64,000 nucleotides of DNA from Nitrospirales bacterium (GTDB lineage Bacteria > Nitrospirota > Nitrospiria > Nitrospirales > UBA8639). This document shows positions 18,284 through 27,542 of this stretch, in pieces. The position numbers were made by a program, and so were the translations under genes. The stretch is taken from assembly GCA_029261355.1 (NCBI GenBank), contig JAJDBM010000050.1, positions 88,109 through 152,108 of the forward strand, in the 5' to 3' direction. Under the pieces are notes generated by a model, which was not told the DNA's origin, did no database searches, and saw only the letters and a program-made list of their open reading frames with translations. Numbering within the stretch: position 1 is the stretch's first letter; each line of letters starts with the position of its first letter.

Positions 18284-18465
18284 CGAGGCTAGCTTTCATT
18301 TCTGTGATGATTGAGATAGGGAAAAGAATAGTGATATAGAAAAGATGCCTTAGTAATCAATCGTCCAATTCCCATGCTGATTATATGATTACAAGAAAAC
18401 TGCCATTTTGATTTACCTCCTGCTCATCAATCTGTACTGAACGATTTTCGTATAATTCTTTTCAC

Positions 18466-19254
18466 ATGATATCTCAAACAATCCTGGCTGTGCTTTCCGG
18501 TAGTGTCATTGGATTTTTGCTTGGAGCGACTGGTGGAGGCGGGTCACTCATTGCCATTCCATTATTAGTCTATGTTGTGGGTATTCCAGTTCAGCATGCG
18601 ACTGCCATGTCGCTTGTTGTTGTCGGGTACTCTGCAGTATTTGGAGCATGGCAGCAAAGTCGACATGGAAAGGTGAAAGGCCTTCTTGCTCTGGTGTTTA
18701 GTAGTACCGGTGCGGTGGGTGCATGGTTAGGCGCGCAAGGCCATCGACTGGTGGCTGACGATGTCATCCTGTTGATGTTTGGATGTCTATTAGTGGCGAT
18801 CAGCGGCTGGATCTTGCAACTGCACTTGTTAAGAACCAATCAATCTATCGACCTTGAATGCGCACAGCACTTTTCATGGAATTGTGCGGTAAAGGCGATG
18901 ACGATTGGATTCGGCGTGGGATTACTCACCGGATTTTTTGGGATTGGTGGAGGATTTGTCATCGTGCCGGCCCTGATGTTCGTATTAGGGTTTCCTATGG
19001 GAATGGCCGTGGGAACGTCATTTTTGATTATTGCCTTAACGTCGGTTGGTGGGATTGTCGGACATCTCGATCTGAATCATATCGATATTCAATTAACCTG
19101 CATTGTTATTCTTGGGAGCCTACTGGGAATGATTGTTGGTGCACATGTGGCCAAAAAGATGAAAGAGAGAACGCTCCAACAATCGTTTGCCATCCTCGTT
19201 GGTCTTACTGGATTCTTTATGATTATTGATAACGGTCTTCGTCTCTTCAGATAG
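18466..19254 (+). CDS. TauE/SafE family sulfite or organosulfonate exporter
   Basis: The 262-residue product is an inner membrane protein with about 8 hydrophobic segments arranged as two similar halves. Each half begins with the family motif: GFLLGATGGGGSLIAIPLL near residue 15, and GLLTGFFGIGGGFVIVPAL near residue 150. Members export sulfite, sulfoacetate or other anions; the substrate cannot be read from sequence. It is monocistronic and directed away from the nth remnant. The start is ATG at 18466; the upstream Shine-Dalgarno is weak. Confidence 0.92.
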   Translation: MISQTILAVLSGSVIGFLLGATGGGGSLIAIPLLVYVVGIPVQHATAMSLVVVGYSAVFGAWQQSRHGKVKGLLALVFSSTGAVGAWLGAQGHRLVADDVILLMFGCLLVAISGWILQLHLLRTNQSIDLECAQHFSWNCAVKAMTIGFGVGLLTGFFGIGGGFVIVPALMFVLGFPMGMAVGTSFLIIALTSVGGIVGHLDLNHIDIQLTCIVILGSLLGMIVGAHVAKKMKERTLQQSFAILVGLTGFFMIIDNGLRLFR

Positions 19255-19314
19255 AACAATTCCTACCTAGACAATCTTGTATTTTTAGATTGGCTGAGTG
19301 ATTGGCTCGTGGAC

Positions 19315-20376
19315 TTATGTTGGAGGCGCTTGTTTCAGTAAGAGCAAGGTGTCGCCTTTTTCTAGATACTCGTTTTCTTTAAATTCCCATGGAGAAAACG
19401 TACTACCATGTCGAAAGACACACAAAAGGACATCAGGCTTGAAGTCAGCTGCTGTTTTTCCGATATCCTCATCACGAACGGCCTCTTCGACGAGATTCAC
19501 TTTCCCGCCCGCGGTCAATAGATCTTCCATATATTGAGCCATATGGCGCTGATTAACGGCCGCTGCTAGTAAGTATCCTCCGTAGGTCGCAGGTGAAATA
19601 ATAAGTTGTGCCCCACCCTGGCGGAAAATTTTGACGTTTTCTTCTTCTTTTGCACTGATGATCACTCGACAGCTCGGATTTAAATGTCGAACAGTAAGGA
19701 GAATGAGCGCATTCGTATCATCGCGTCCTGCACAGATGATGACTGACTTGGCGGTATTGATGAGGGCAGTTTCTTGAAGGAGCTCTTCTTGTGTCGCGTC
19801 TCCCCTCAGAGCAATTACGCCGAGTTCGACAGCAGCTCGAACCCGTTCATCCATTGGGTCGATGACCAGGATGTCATTGGCTGCAGTTCCTTTCGCGAGG
19901 AGCTCTTTGACTGCGGCGTTCCCCGTATGCCCATATCCGCAAACAATAATGTGTTGATCGAGGCTTGTGTGTAATTTTGCCATGCGAAAACCCTCAGTAA
20001 ATTGTCGAAGTGCGAGTTGATAGGCGGTGCCGAGAAAGAGAATCCAAATGAAAATTCGCACTGGAGTAATCACCAGTGCATCAATAAGACGAGCGCGAGA
20101 ACTGACTGGGACGATGTCACCATACCCAACCGTCGTAATGGTGACCATCGTGAAGTAGACCACATCTGTGAAGGATACATCGCCGTCAGCCTGATCTTTG
20201 AGTCCTTCTCGGTCTAGCCATAAAATGCCAAGCAGTGACAGTAACAGAATGGTTACCAGCAGCATTCGAATCATCAAGTTCCGTCGGGGATTCAAATCTT
20301 CTGGCATGAAGACGACTCGTCGCCAAGACATAGTCGAGGGCTCAGCTAATCGTGTTTGAAGGCGTTCTTGTGACAT
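19315..20376 (-). CDS. Two-TM potassium channel with RCK (TrkA-N/TrkA-C) domains
   Basis: The product has 353 residues. The first 115 form TM1 (MIRMLLVTILLLSLLGIL), a pore helix with the K+ selectivity filter TVGYGD, and TM2. From about residue 125 follows an RCK domain starting with the nucleotide-binding motif IIVCGYGHTGN, then a TrkA-C-like domain at the end. This is the MthK/GsuK architecture: a K+ channel gated by ligands such as Ca2+, nucleotides or NAD. Its start lies 42 nt after the stop of the SLC13 permease on the same strand, so the two probably share a transcript. Confidence 0.93.
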   Translation of the reverse strand: MSQERLQTRLAEPSTMSWRRVVFMPEDLNPRRNLMIRMLLVTILLLSLLGILWLDREGLKDQADGDVSFTDVVYFTMVTITTVGYGDIVPVSSRARLIDALVITPVRIFIWILFLGTAYQLALRQFTEGFRMAKLHTSLDQHIIVCGYGHTGNAAVKELLAKGTAANDILVIDPMDERVRAAVELGVIALRGDATQEELLQETALINTAKSVIICAGRDDTNALILLTVRHLNPSCRVIISAKEEENVKIFRQGGAQLIISPATYGGYLLAAAVNQRHMAQYMEDLLTAGGKVNLVEEAVRDEDIGKTAADFKPDVLLCVFRHGSTFSPWEFKENEYLEKGDTLLLLKQAPPT

Positions 20377-20418
20377 TATTTGCGTGTCTTCATGGCTCGA
20401 TATTGATGGTACAGAAGT

Positions 20419-22224
20419 TTAGAGTGGCCATGTCCACATGAGGGTTGGGATGGCCACGGCGACAATGAGTATTTCCAGTGGCAGACCCATTCTCCAATAG
20501 TCGCCAAATTTATACCCACCTGGTCCCATGACGAGGAGATTATTCTGGTGTCCGATTGGTGTGAGAAAGGCACAGGATGCCCCGATGGCCACGGCCATGA
20601 GAAAGGGATCTGGGTTCACTCCCAATTCTTGGGCGAGTGCCCATGCGAGTGGTGCCATGACGACTGCCGTGGCTGCGTTATTCATAATGTCGGACAATGT
20701 CATGGTCAGAACCATAATCAATGTGAGGATCGCGACAGGAGGAAATCCGGTGGTGATGCTTACGAGCGCTTCGGCCACGACGGTTGTCGCACCACTAATT
20801 TCTAAGGCATTCCCGATAGGAATCATTGCCCCTATTAAGACGATAACTGGCCAGTCCACAGATTCATAGATATCTCGTGGCGGGACCATATTCATCATGA
20901 CCATAATGACTGCAGCCAACAGTAATGCAATCGGAAGGGCTAAGAATCCAAATGTGGCGCAGGCAATAGCGATTCCAAAAATACCTGCTGACAGCCACGC
21001 TTGAGACTTTCCTCCTATTTGAATGCCACGCTGAGCGAGTGGAAGACAGCCTAGAGCGGAAATCACTTCGACAACTTGTTCTTTCTCTCCCTGTAATAAC
21101 AGAACATCCCCTGCTCGAAATCGAAAGGCTTTCAACCTTCCTCGATAGGGTTTTCCTTGTCGCGAAACGGCCAGCAGCATGGTGCCAAATCGTGAGCGAA
21201 GTTGGAGGGTATCGGCTAATCGTCCAATCAACCATGATCGGTTGGGAGGGATGACGGCCTCCATCAGGATCTGATCTTTTGGGATAACTCGTTTGGTCTC
21301 TGTACTTTCTGGATCTTCTTCTTTCGGTTGTGTGCCGGTGAGTTCAAGCTTGAGACTTTCGACGAATTTCTTAATGCCCTTTGGCCCAGCTTCAATGACG
21401 AGAATATCACCGACTTGAATACCTTCACGCCACACGGCTCCTCGAATTGATTGATCTCCTCTGATCAAGCCGATGATGAGGGCTTCAGAGTCTTCTGTAA
21501 TTTTTTCAATTTCTGTTAATGATTGTCCGATGGCTTTTGAGTTTTCAGTCACTCGAACTTCCGTGATGTAATCTTCTATTTGAAACAGTTCCTTGGCCGC
21601 ACTTTGTTTTCGTCTCGCAGCGGGAATGAGGTGCCACCCAATGAGCGTGACGAAAAGCAATCCAAGAAGCGCGACTATGGCCCCAACAGGGGCGAAATCA
21701 AACATGGTAAATGCTGCCCCTCCTATGTCTTGGCGATAGGAGGCCACAATGATATTAGGTGGTGTTCCGATCAACGTGACCATCCCTCCCAAAATGGTGC
21801 CAAATGCGAGAGGCATGAGCACTATTGCGGGTGAACGTTTGGCTTCTTCTGAGGTTTGAATCGCGACAGGCATGAGGAGGGCCAGGGCTCCCACGTTGTT
21901 CATCACTGTGGATAGCATGGCTCCGACACTAGCTAAGACAGCTATGTGAAGTGAGGGAGAGTGAATCGAGAGTTTGACGTAGTTGGTGACAAAGTCCACC
22001 GCTCCAGTATTACTCAAGGCGCGGCTGATAATGAGCACGGCTGCCACGGTGATGGTTGCGGGGTGTCCAAATCCTTGGAATGCATCATTTGGTGACACCA
22101 CACCTGTTATCGCTCCTGTGACAAGGATGCCAACCGCGACGACATCGTAACGCCATCGTTCCCAGATAAAGAGTATGAACACACTTCCAAGGAGTCCTAA
22201 CAGGATGATCTGGTCAGACGTCAT
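20419..22224 (-). CDS. SLC13/DASS family permease with two central TrkA-C (RCK_C) domains
   Basis: The product has 601 residues. An N-terminal block of membrane helices (residues 1-200) is followed by two soluble RCK_C domains (about residues 215-300 and 320-400), then a second block of helices. This is the common SLC13-RCK_C arrangement (COG0471) of anion:Na+ symporters for dicarboxylate, sulfate or related anions. The motif SNTGAVDF in the first block and the paired GTPPN and ITPIGHQNN motifs agree with the fold, where they form the substrate and sodium sites. The substrate is unknown; a sulfate role would agree with neighbouring sulfur-type genes but is speculative. Confidence 0.9.
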   Translation of the reverse strand: MTSDQIILLGLLGSVFILFIWERWRYDVVAVGILVTGAITGVVSPNDAFQGFGHPATITVAAVLIISRALSNTGAVDFVTNYVKLSIHSPSLHIAVLASVGAMLSTVMNNVGALALLMPVAIQTSEEAKRSPAIVLMPLAFGTILGGMVTLIGTPPNIIVASYRQDIGGAAFTMFDFAPVGAIVALLGLLFVTLIGWHLIPAARRKQSAAKELFQIEDYITEVRVTENSKAIGQSLTEIEKITEDSEALIIGLIRGDQSIRGAVWREGIQVGDILVIEAGPKGIKKFVESLKLELTGTQPKEEDPESTETKRVIPKDQILMEAVIPPNRSWLIGRLADTLQLRSRFGTMLLAVSRQGKPYRGRLKAFRFRAGDVLLLQGEKEQVVEVISALGCLPLAQRGIQIGGKSQAWLSAGIFGIAIACATFGFLALPIALLLAAVIMVMMNMVPPRDIYESVDWPVIVLIGAMIPIGNALEISGATTVVAEALVSITTGFPPVAILTLIMVLTMTLSDIMNNAATAVVMAPLAWALAQELGVNPDPFLMAVAIGASCAFLTPIGHQNNLLVMGPGGYKFGDYWRMGLPLEILIVAVAIPTLMWTWPL

Positions 22225-22424
22225 AGTTGTATCTTTGTTTGCTTCTTATTTTGATCGGGTCGCTGTTTAACTGAGCCCATACCAAGCGGGTACTCGACTA
22301 ATGGAAGGAAGGGGATTTTATGAGCTTGCCTATTCAGAGGGAGTGTAAGATGTCTGAGTCGTGGCAGCAACTATTTAGCAGAAAAAATATTAATAGGATA
22401 ATGCGAGTGAACGAGTGCCTCGCC

Positions 22425-22562
22425 CCTATATATGAAGAGCCCCAAGGTACAAGCTCTGGGGTATCCAGGAGATATAGGCAGAACAGAGGGGACCCTACTC
22501 GAATCGGTAGGGCAGTATCAGAGGTCTTTCTTCATTCCAAGAGAGACCCTCTGAATGTTCTG
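22425..22562. ncRNA. Candidate structured RNA: hairpin domain plus three-way junction
   Basis: Two adjacent helical domains can be drawn by hand. Domain 1: CCTATAT (22425-22431) pairs with ATATAGG (22472-22478), enclosing CCCCA (22440-22444) paired with TGGGG (22457-22461). Domain 2 begins at the next base: CAGAACA (22479-22485) pairs with TGTTCTG (22556-22562) and encloses two hairpins, CCCTAC/GTAGGG (22493-22498 with 22507-22512) and GGTCT/AGACC (22523-22527 with 22544-22548). The element ends 5 nt before the stop of the zinc-ribbon gene on the minus strand. It could be a 3'-UTR element, a processed small RNA, or a folded repeat. The strand is not decided by the symmetric stems. No known family was recognised and no T-run terminator follows. 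Confidence 0.4.
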
Positions 22563-22567
22563 ATTGT

Positions 22568-22792
22568 TTATGCGGACAATCGAGCTACTGGTGTTCGTGG
22601 TGCTCTACGTAACCGTTTACGAAATGGAAGCACTTCTGCCTTAAATCCAGATCGGTGTCGATTAATGGTTGCGTCAACAAGATTGCCACACATGACACAC
22701 CTAAGGGCTTTAATCCACAACTCCCCTGGAGCTCCCTTAATGTCCAGACAATTGTCAATCACCATGAGTCCACTACATCGAGTACAATTCAT
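22568..22792 (-). CDS. Small zinc-ribbon protein, 74 aa
   Basis: A perfect Shine-Dalgarno (AAGGAGGTG, 4 nt before the ATG) makes translation very likely. The product has two CxxC pairs, C3/C6 and C32/C35, spaced as in a zinc ribbon, followed by a basic C-terminal tail rich in Arg and Lys. I recall very similar short proteins with this MNCxRCxGLM start in Nitrospira genomes, where they have no known function. A nucleic-acid or ribosome-associated role is plausible from the basic charge but unproven. The candidate structured RNA follows its stop. Confidence 0.85.
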   Translation of the reverse strand: MNCTRCSGLMVIDNCLDIKGAPGELWIKALRCVMCGNLVDATINRHRSGFKAEVLPFRKRLRRAPRTPVARLSA

Positions 22793-23200
22793 TTAGCACC
22801 TCCTTAAGTGAAAGCTTCCTGCTTACTTAAGCACTGACTGCATCCATGGAATGGTTGCTAATGCATCAGCCATGCCAATTACTTAACGGAACGAGAATTA
22901 TTTAATTGTCGCGAACGAAACACACGTACTTTTAGAGATTAGAAAGACGGTATGAGTCAAAAAAGGCAGGATAAATGTAGGAATGAAGATGCGTGTAACG
23001 ACCCCTAGATTCAGCACATCAGCTACAGAAAATTGTAGGAATAAAGAAAAACTACGCTGTATATTCTTTGAGGAACGAAGAAAATATATATAATTTATAT
23101 GTTACAGAATGATCATGAAGGATTAGAATAAAATAGTCAAGAAAAACAAAACGTATGAGGTGATTTTTGTCATAGTGTTGAGGTGATTGACAGAGAGATA
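22793..23200. other. 408-bp AT-rich intergenic region
   Basis: Between the zinc-ribbon gene and the 3' end of the methyltransferase gene lies an AT-rich stretch, especially 23030-23160. It must carry the promoter of the zinc-ribbon gene. I saw no credible reading frame, terminator or repeat. Confidence 0.3.
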
Positions 23201-24232
23201 TTAAGAGAGGTGTAGGCCTAGCCCATCAGGTAGGCCCTTGGTTTTAAAAACTTGAATATCGAACGTACTTCCAAGATCTGTTAATTTGGTCAATTGTTCA
23301 ATGTCTGTTTGAGCCTGTTGAGAATCATCTATCTGCGTGAGATATTTTTCAATACCTATATTGTAAAGCCAGGGTCCTTGTTGAATGCTACCAACTGGTA
23401 TGAATCCTGATTCTTGGGCAGCTGTTTTCAATGCCGAAAAGTCCACGTCTGCCGTGAGATCTTGTTCTCCGACAGAATCAAAGGGGTCGAATGTTTGTCG
23501 TTGTGACTGAAATGACCTCAACGTTCCATTGCGTTGCGTGTAGGAATACAAGTTTGCCGCTTCGTCTCCATAATCAATAAATATGAGATATCCTTTCGAG
23601 ACAACGCTCTGAATTTTTTTCAGAAAATCATGAAACTCAAGACATATCTCTGCAATCTGTCCTCGACCAAGGTAGATTTTTTCATCATGTAAGCGTTTGG
23701 CTAGTCGTGATGTGGAGAGAGCTCCAGGTATTTCAGTAAATTCTTCATGTGTATCTAACCCGACATACATTTCCATTAATTGTCCAGAGCCATCGCTCAT
23801 GACACGATGAACTGGAAATGCATCTAAGACCTCATTCCCTAAAACGAATGTTGGCCCAGGGGGAAGCATTTTTATGTCATCTGTTGTTGTGAGGCCCTTT
23901 TTTTTCTGTTGCTCGCGAAGCCTAGGACTTGTCTCAATGATGATATATTCAAGAGAGGAAGGTGAGAATTTGGTAATATATGCTCCGAGCTCTCCTGTTC
24001 CCCCACCAAACTCAATGACTCGGAGCGGCTCACCGACCAACCTTTCTGCTTGTTGAATAGCCAGTGTTACAGCAAAGGCGAAGGCCGGGAACATCGCATT
24101 CGTGTTAAATGCCCCGTCTTGAGAGCCGATGGCTGGACCTTTTGTATAGAATCCATGGTGCGGATCATAGAGGGCAGAGGCCATAAATTCATGAAACGTC
24201 AGCGGTCCATTCTCGTGAATTCTGGCTTTCAA
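23201..24232 (-). CDS. MidA/NDUFAF7-type SAM-dependent methyltransferase
   Basis: The product, 343 residues from the TTG used here, matches the class I methyltransferases of the MidA (COG1565, PF02636) family. Visible motifs are the N-terminal HENGPLTFHEFM and ALYDPHHGFYT, the SAM-binding IEFGGGTGELGAY, and FVLGNEVLDAFPVH. In mitochondria the homologue NDUFAF7 methylates an arginine of complex I; the bacterial targets are mostly unknown. The start is uncertain: no ATG lies in frame before the conserved region, the frame is open for about 40 further codons upstream, and no Shine-Dalgarno precedes the TTG at 24232. It is monocistronic. Confidence 0.88.
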   Translation of the reverse strand: MKARIHENGPLTFHEFMASALYDPHHGFYTKGPAIGSQDGAFNTNAMFPAFAFAVTLAIQQAERLVGEPLRVIEFGGGTGELGAYITKFSPSSLEYIIIETSPRLREQQKKKGLTTTDDIKMLPPGPTFVLGNEVLDAFPVHRVMSDGSGQLMEMYVGLDTHEEFTEIPGALSTSRLAKRLHDEKIYLGRGQIAEICLEFHDFLKKIQSVVSKGYLIFIDYGDEAANLYSYTQRNGTLRSFQSQRQTFDPFDSVGEQDLTADVDFSALKTAAQESGFIPVGSIQQGPWLYNIGIEKYLTQIDDSQQAQTDIEQLTKLTDLGSTFDIQVFKTKGLPDGLGLHLS

Positions 24233-24440
24233 CTGATTGCTGAGTATCGTAGGCTGTCGAAAGTGATGAACTAGTCCTGCCTCCCATGACTGGTCTCGTA
24301 TTGATTGACCGCCACATGCCTTGTTTCTAGTTATGCAATTCTTAAAATATTATGGGGCAAGTCTCTCGTTACTCTTGTGTCATAATTTCTTCGGTGGTTA
24401 GTTAGGTGCCAAATTCTTGGCGATCTGAACATGTAATAGT

Positions 24441-24486
24441 AAAAAAAAAGGAAGAACTCCTCATATTGAGGAAGTCCTTCCTTCTA
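24441..24486 (-). terminator. Rho-independent terminator of the small exported protein gene
   Basis: Read on the minus strand, AAGGAAGGACTTCCTCA and its near-complement form a long stem of about 16 bp with one bulge and a short loop, followed by nine T. It lies 31 nt downstream of the stop of the gene at 24517-24861. Confidence 0.88.
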
Positions 24487-24516
24487 AAGCTTTGTCTGGG
24501 TTGAAAAAGTATTTTG

Positions 24517-24861
24517 TTACTTAATCACTGTTGACGTTGCACCGCCCGGGTTGATTTTGACTTTGTTCAATGGTCCTTCAACTTCAGGCAATCGACCAGC
24601 ACCCATTGATTTTTTGACACGCATTCGGTTTGGGTCCGAAACGTCATTCATTGCTGCAGAATCATGGGACATGGTTGAAGCACTGAGGTTACTCGTGTTC
24701 GTTTGTCCCTGGTCATTGGCTGTTGCTTGTCCAGTGGCTGGGGATTTCCCCTTGGCTGGATAGCCGGGATGATTAGGAAGCAATGCAGGGTTGGCGCATG
24801 CCAGAGAAACTGCAAGTAATGAAGCTCCCATCGTTCCAAGAATAATTCCGATCGCTTTCAT
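24517..24861 (-). CDS. Small exported protein of unknown function
   Basis: The 114-residue product has a clear signal peptide (about 23 residues, cleavage after the ACA of SLACA or nearby). The mature part is short, polar, Ser/Thr/Asn-rich and probably disordered in its middle, ending in a Lys/Pro/Gly region. The SLAC sequence could be read as a lipobox (lipidated C22), so lipoprotein is an alternative. GGAGCG lies 7 nt before the ATG. It has its own terminator and no operon partner. I do not recognise a family. Confidence 0.75.
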   Translation of the reverse strand: MKAIGIILGTMGASLLAVSLACANPALLPNHPGYPAKGKSPATGQATANDQGQTNTSNLSASTMSHDSAAMNDVSDPNRMRVKKSMGAGRLPEVEGPLNKVKINPGGATSTVIK

Positions 24862-24989
24862 AAGTCCGCTCCTTTGTTATGTACAGGTTAACAAATGGAA
24901 AAAACCTTATTAGAATATGCTCAATAAGCTTTAAGGAAAGGAATCATATTCCTAACCCTATGGTGCTGTCAAGCTAAGAATATTAACTG

Positions 24990-26807
24990 TTATGTCGCGG
25001 GTTTACTTGGTGTGCTTCTGGTGCTATGCCTCCTTCCTCGATTGTATGGGACCCGTGGTCGGAGTGCTGGCATTTGCAATGTAACCGTTGTCCCTTGGTC
25101 TGGTCCGCTTGCGATTTGGATTTGTCCTTGGTGTTCTTCAACAATCTTTTTGACCATGGCAAGCCCCAACCCAGTTCCTGACCGTTTGGTGGTAAAGTAT
25201 GGCTCAAACACTTTATCCACATGTTCTGGAGGAATTGGAATTCCGTCATTCTCAATCGTGATGCCGATATGATTACGTGGTTCCTTGAGTGAGACAACCG
25301 TGAGACGAAGGTTGCCTCCTGGTGACATGGCTTCTAGAGAATTTTTGAAAATACTTAAAAATGCATGTCGCATTTTTGCATCATCCCATCGAACTTGGGC
25401 AAGACGTGAGGGATACTCCTTTTGAACTTCAATACGATTCACACGAATATCAGTCGAGATGAGTGAAAGGGCATGGTCAAGAAGTTCTGGAACTCGGCAA
25501 AGACGTCGATCAAGTTGGAGTGGTTTGGCAAAGTCCAAAATTTCATGAAGAATTGATTCGATACGAATCAAGTCACGCATGGCCGTTTCAATTCGAGTCT
25601 GAGAGTCAAAGTCTAGGGTTGCCTCTACGGTAATTTCTTCAAGCTGGGCGCGGATGAACCCCATAGGCTCTCGAATTTCTGTTGCCAGAAAAGAGCTAAC
25701 TTCATCTAGGGCGACGCGTCGTTCTTCGCGGCGAATGGCAGGCTCTGAAATTTCTGACTTATTTTTGTCGACTGTTTTCCCCCCAGTGGATTTTTGTTCT
25801 GACATGATGGAGAGTTGCGCTTTGGGGTCTTCAAACAGTTCGACCAGTTTTGTGGTGATTGGCTCAACTTGCCCAAGGTGAAAGCCTTCAGCCTCATATT
25901 GTGAAGGAGTTTTTGAGGCCAACGTTATGGTGCCCGCGACCCGCCCTCTCACAAAAAATGGTACGACAACGGTTGAGGCAAAACGATCTTTATATAATTG
26001 TTTATAGTCTTGAAAACGGCCTTGTGTTGACGCCAAATTATGATCGACTCGAGGTTTTCGGTGTCGTACAGTCCATCCTGAGGCTGATTCGTCTAAGAGG
26101 AGACGTTGACCTGGGATGAGATCGCGTTTTGCATTTCCAACGCCTCCCAGGACTTCGAGCGATGCGGCGATCGGGTCGTAAATTGTCACCCAAGCACGGT
26201 CGAAGGGGATCCCGTCTTCAATATTACTTAACAATGCTGTGATTCGTTCCTGGATTAAGGGATTTGAATACGATTGTGGCTGATGGGACTGAGCACTGTC
26301 ACTTTCAGCAGGCATTGGTTCTTGTGCGACTGAGGGCCGTCCTAAGATAAGCGATGAGCTAAAAAGTCCAGCTTTCATTAGTTCTTCAGTCATGAAGGAT
26401 CGGGCGCGTTCAATTACAGATTTATCCCGTTTTGATACCATGGAGCTTTCTTTTCGTCCCAAAACTAGCGTACCGTAAATGCGCCCTCCTTGTTTTAACG
26501 GTATCCCTAGTAATACCTTGCTCCCTGGTGTGATCATTCGGAGTCGAAAGGCTTTATTTAATTCAGAATCTGCAGCTTTTCCTTTTGATCCAGCTTTCCC
26601 CCAATCCTCAGGAGTCAGTGTTCTGAGGATGGCACGAATCTCTCTTGACGAAAATCCTCGTGATACTTGAGGCAGAAAAGGGCCGCCTTCATGCGTAATG
26701 ATTGCGACTAAAATCGCGTCCATGCCAAGCTCATTGACTGCAGTTGTGAGGATCTTTTGGAGGGTGCTTTGTTTGGTAGGCAGGGATGTATCAACAGAAC
26801 TCGGCAT
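24990..26807 (-). CDS. GAF-domain sensor histidine kinase-like protein lacking the phospho-acceptor histidine
   Basis: The product has 605 residues. The first 300 contain two GAF-type sensor domains (about 15-150 and 185-325). A dimerisation helix region follows at about 365-430, then a HATPase_c domain with N-box (NSLEAM), G1 (ENDGIPIP), F-box (FEPYFTTK) and G2 (GTGLGLAMVKKI). At the H-box position, where kinases have HE(I/L)R.P, this protein reads ATEIREPM: residue 376 is Thr (codon at 25680-25682). It may thus bind ATP without autophosphorylating on His. No membrane segment is present. I use ATG 26807 because AAGGAG lies 9 nt upstream; an ATG at 26834 is also in frame. No response regulator is adjacent. 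Confidence 0.87.
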   Translation of the reverse strand: MPSSVDTSLPTKQSTLQKILTTAVNELGMDAILVAIITHEGGPFLPQVSRGFSSREIRAILRTLTPEDWGKAGSKGKAADSELNKAFRLRMITPGSKVLLGIPLKQGGRIYGTLVLGRKESSMVSKRDKSVIERARSFMTEELMKAGLFSSSLILGRPSVAQEPMPAESDSAQSHQPQSYSNPLIQERITALLSNIEDGIPFDRAWVTIYDPIAASLEVLGGVGNAKRDLIPGQRLLLDESASGWTVRHRKPRVDHNLASTQGRFQDYKQLYKDRFASTVVVPFFVRGRVAGTITLASKTPSQYEAEGFHLGQVEPITTKLVELFEDPKAQLSIMSEQKSTGGKTVDKNKSEISEPAIRREERRVALDEVSSFLATEIREPMGFIRAQLEEITVEATLDFDSQTRIETAMRDLIRIESILHEILDFAKPLQLDRRLCRVPELLDHALSLISTDIRVNRIEVQKEYPSRLAQVRWDDAKMRHAFLSIFKNSLEAMSPGGNLRLTVVSLKEPRNHIGITIENDGIPIPPEHVDKVFEPYFTTKRSGTGLGLAMVKKIVEEHQGQIQIASGPDQGTTVTLQMPALRPRVPYNRGRRHSTRSTPSKPAT

Positions 26808-26951
26808 GTGGTGTATCTCCTTAGGTGCGTGCATCCTACACGTGAGGAACTTTTTAAACTCTTATTGGCTTGGACTTGACCGGACTTCGTTGATGAGTAC
26901 GATTACGGTCTTACTCATGTTGTTGCCAAGGTCAAGTCTTCGTTATTCACA

Positions 26952-27350
26952 TTAATTAATATGGCGTATTTTTCGGGGGCGATTCGTCATGGCCATTTCC
27001 ACTTGGCCTCGCTCTGAAACGAAAATATTCAAAATAGCACTTACAAGACTGATTAAAATTGCTCCCCCAATAGCTGGCCAAAATCCGTCTACCGTAAACC
27101 CCTTGACGAAAAAGTCCACCACATGCAGTAAAAATGCATTGATCATGATCATGAACAGCCCCAAACTCAGTAAGATGATAGGGGCAGAGAGTAAGTACAA
27201 TAACGGTCGAATCAACGCATTCAGGAATGACAGGACGATGGCAGCCACCATGCCAGCCATAAGGCCCTGCATTTCTATGCCGGGAATAATGTAGCTGGCC
27301 AGTATGACGGCCACAGCAGTTATGCTGCAACGAATAAGAAATCCACGCAT
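26952..27350 (-). CDS. Phage holin family 4 (YvlD-like) membrane protein
   Basis: The 132-residue product has four hydrophobic segments and the hallmark FLNALIRPLL of the YvlD/Phage_holin_4 superfamily (PF04020). Despite the name, chromosomal members are inner membrane proteins of unknown function and no phage gene is nearby. The last 20 residues are basic and cytoplasmic. It lies between the kinase-like gene and the carotenoid gene on the same strand. Confidence 0.88.
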   Translation of the reverse strand: MRGFLIRCSITAVAVILASYIIPGIEMQGLMAGMVAAIVLSFLNALIRPLLYLLSAPIILLSLGLFMIMINAFLLHVVDFFVKGFTVDGFWPAIGGAILISLVSAILNIFVSERGQVEMAMTNRPRKIRHIN

Positions 27351-27542
27351 CTTGAGCTCAACAGCCGTTTAGGGATTGTGTCATCACTGCGAAGAAATAA
27401 AGAGGCTTCTGTCCTTTTTCATAATCATGATTACTCTTCATCATACCCGGGCTCTTGCGAAGGCTCAAGCTATTTCCCGCAGCCGAAGTCTCAGGAACGT
27501 GTCATGTGTGTCTCTGGAACATGTGTTGGCCATCTGAACTAT

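Noticed and set aside
22320..22796. A 158-codon plus-strand frame.
   Set aside because: It covers the structured region and the antisense of the zinc-ribbon gene, which has a perfect Shine-Dalgarno; the peptide has no recognisable family.
26952..27350. 'Phage holin' annotation as a sign of a prophage.
   Set aside because: Chromosomal YvlD-like proteins carry this family name; no other phage gene is in the window.
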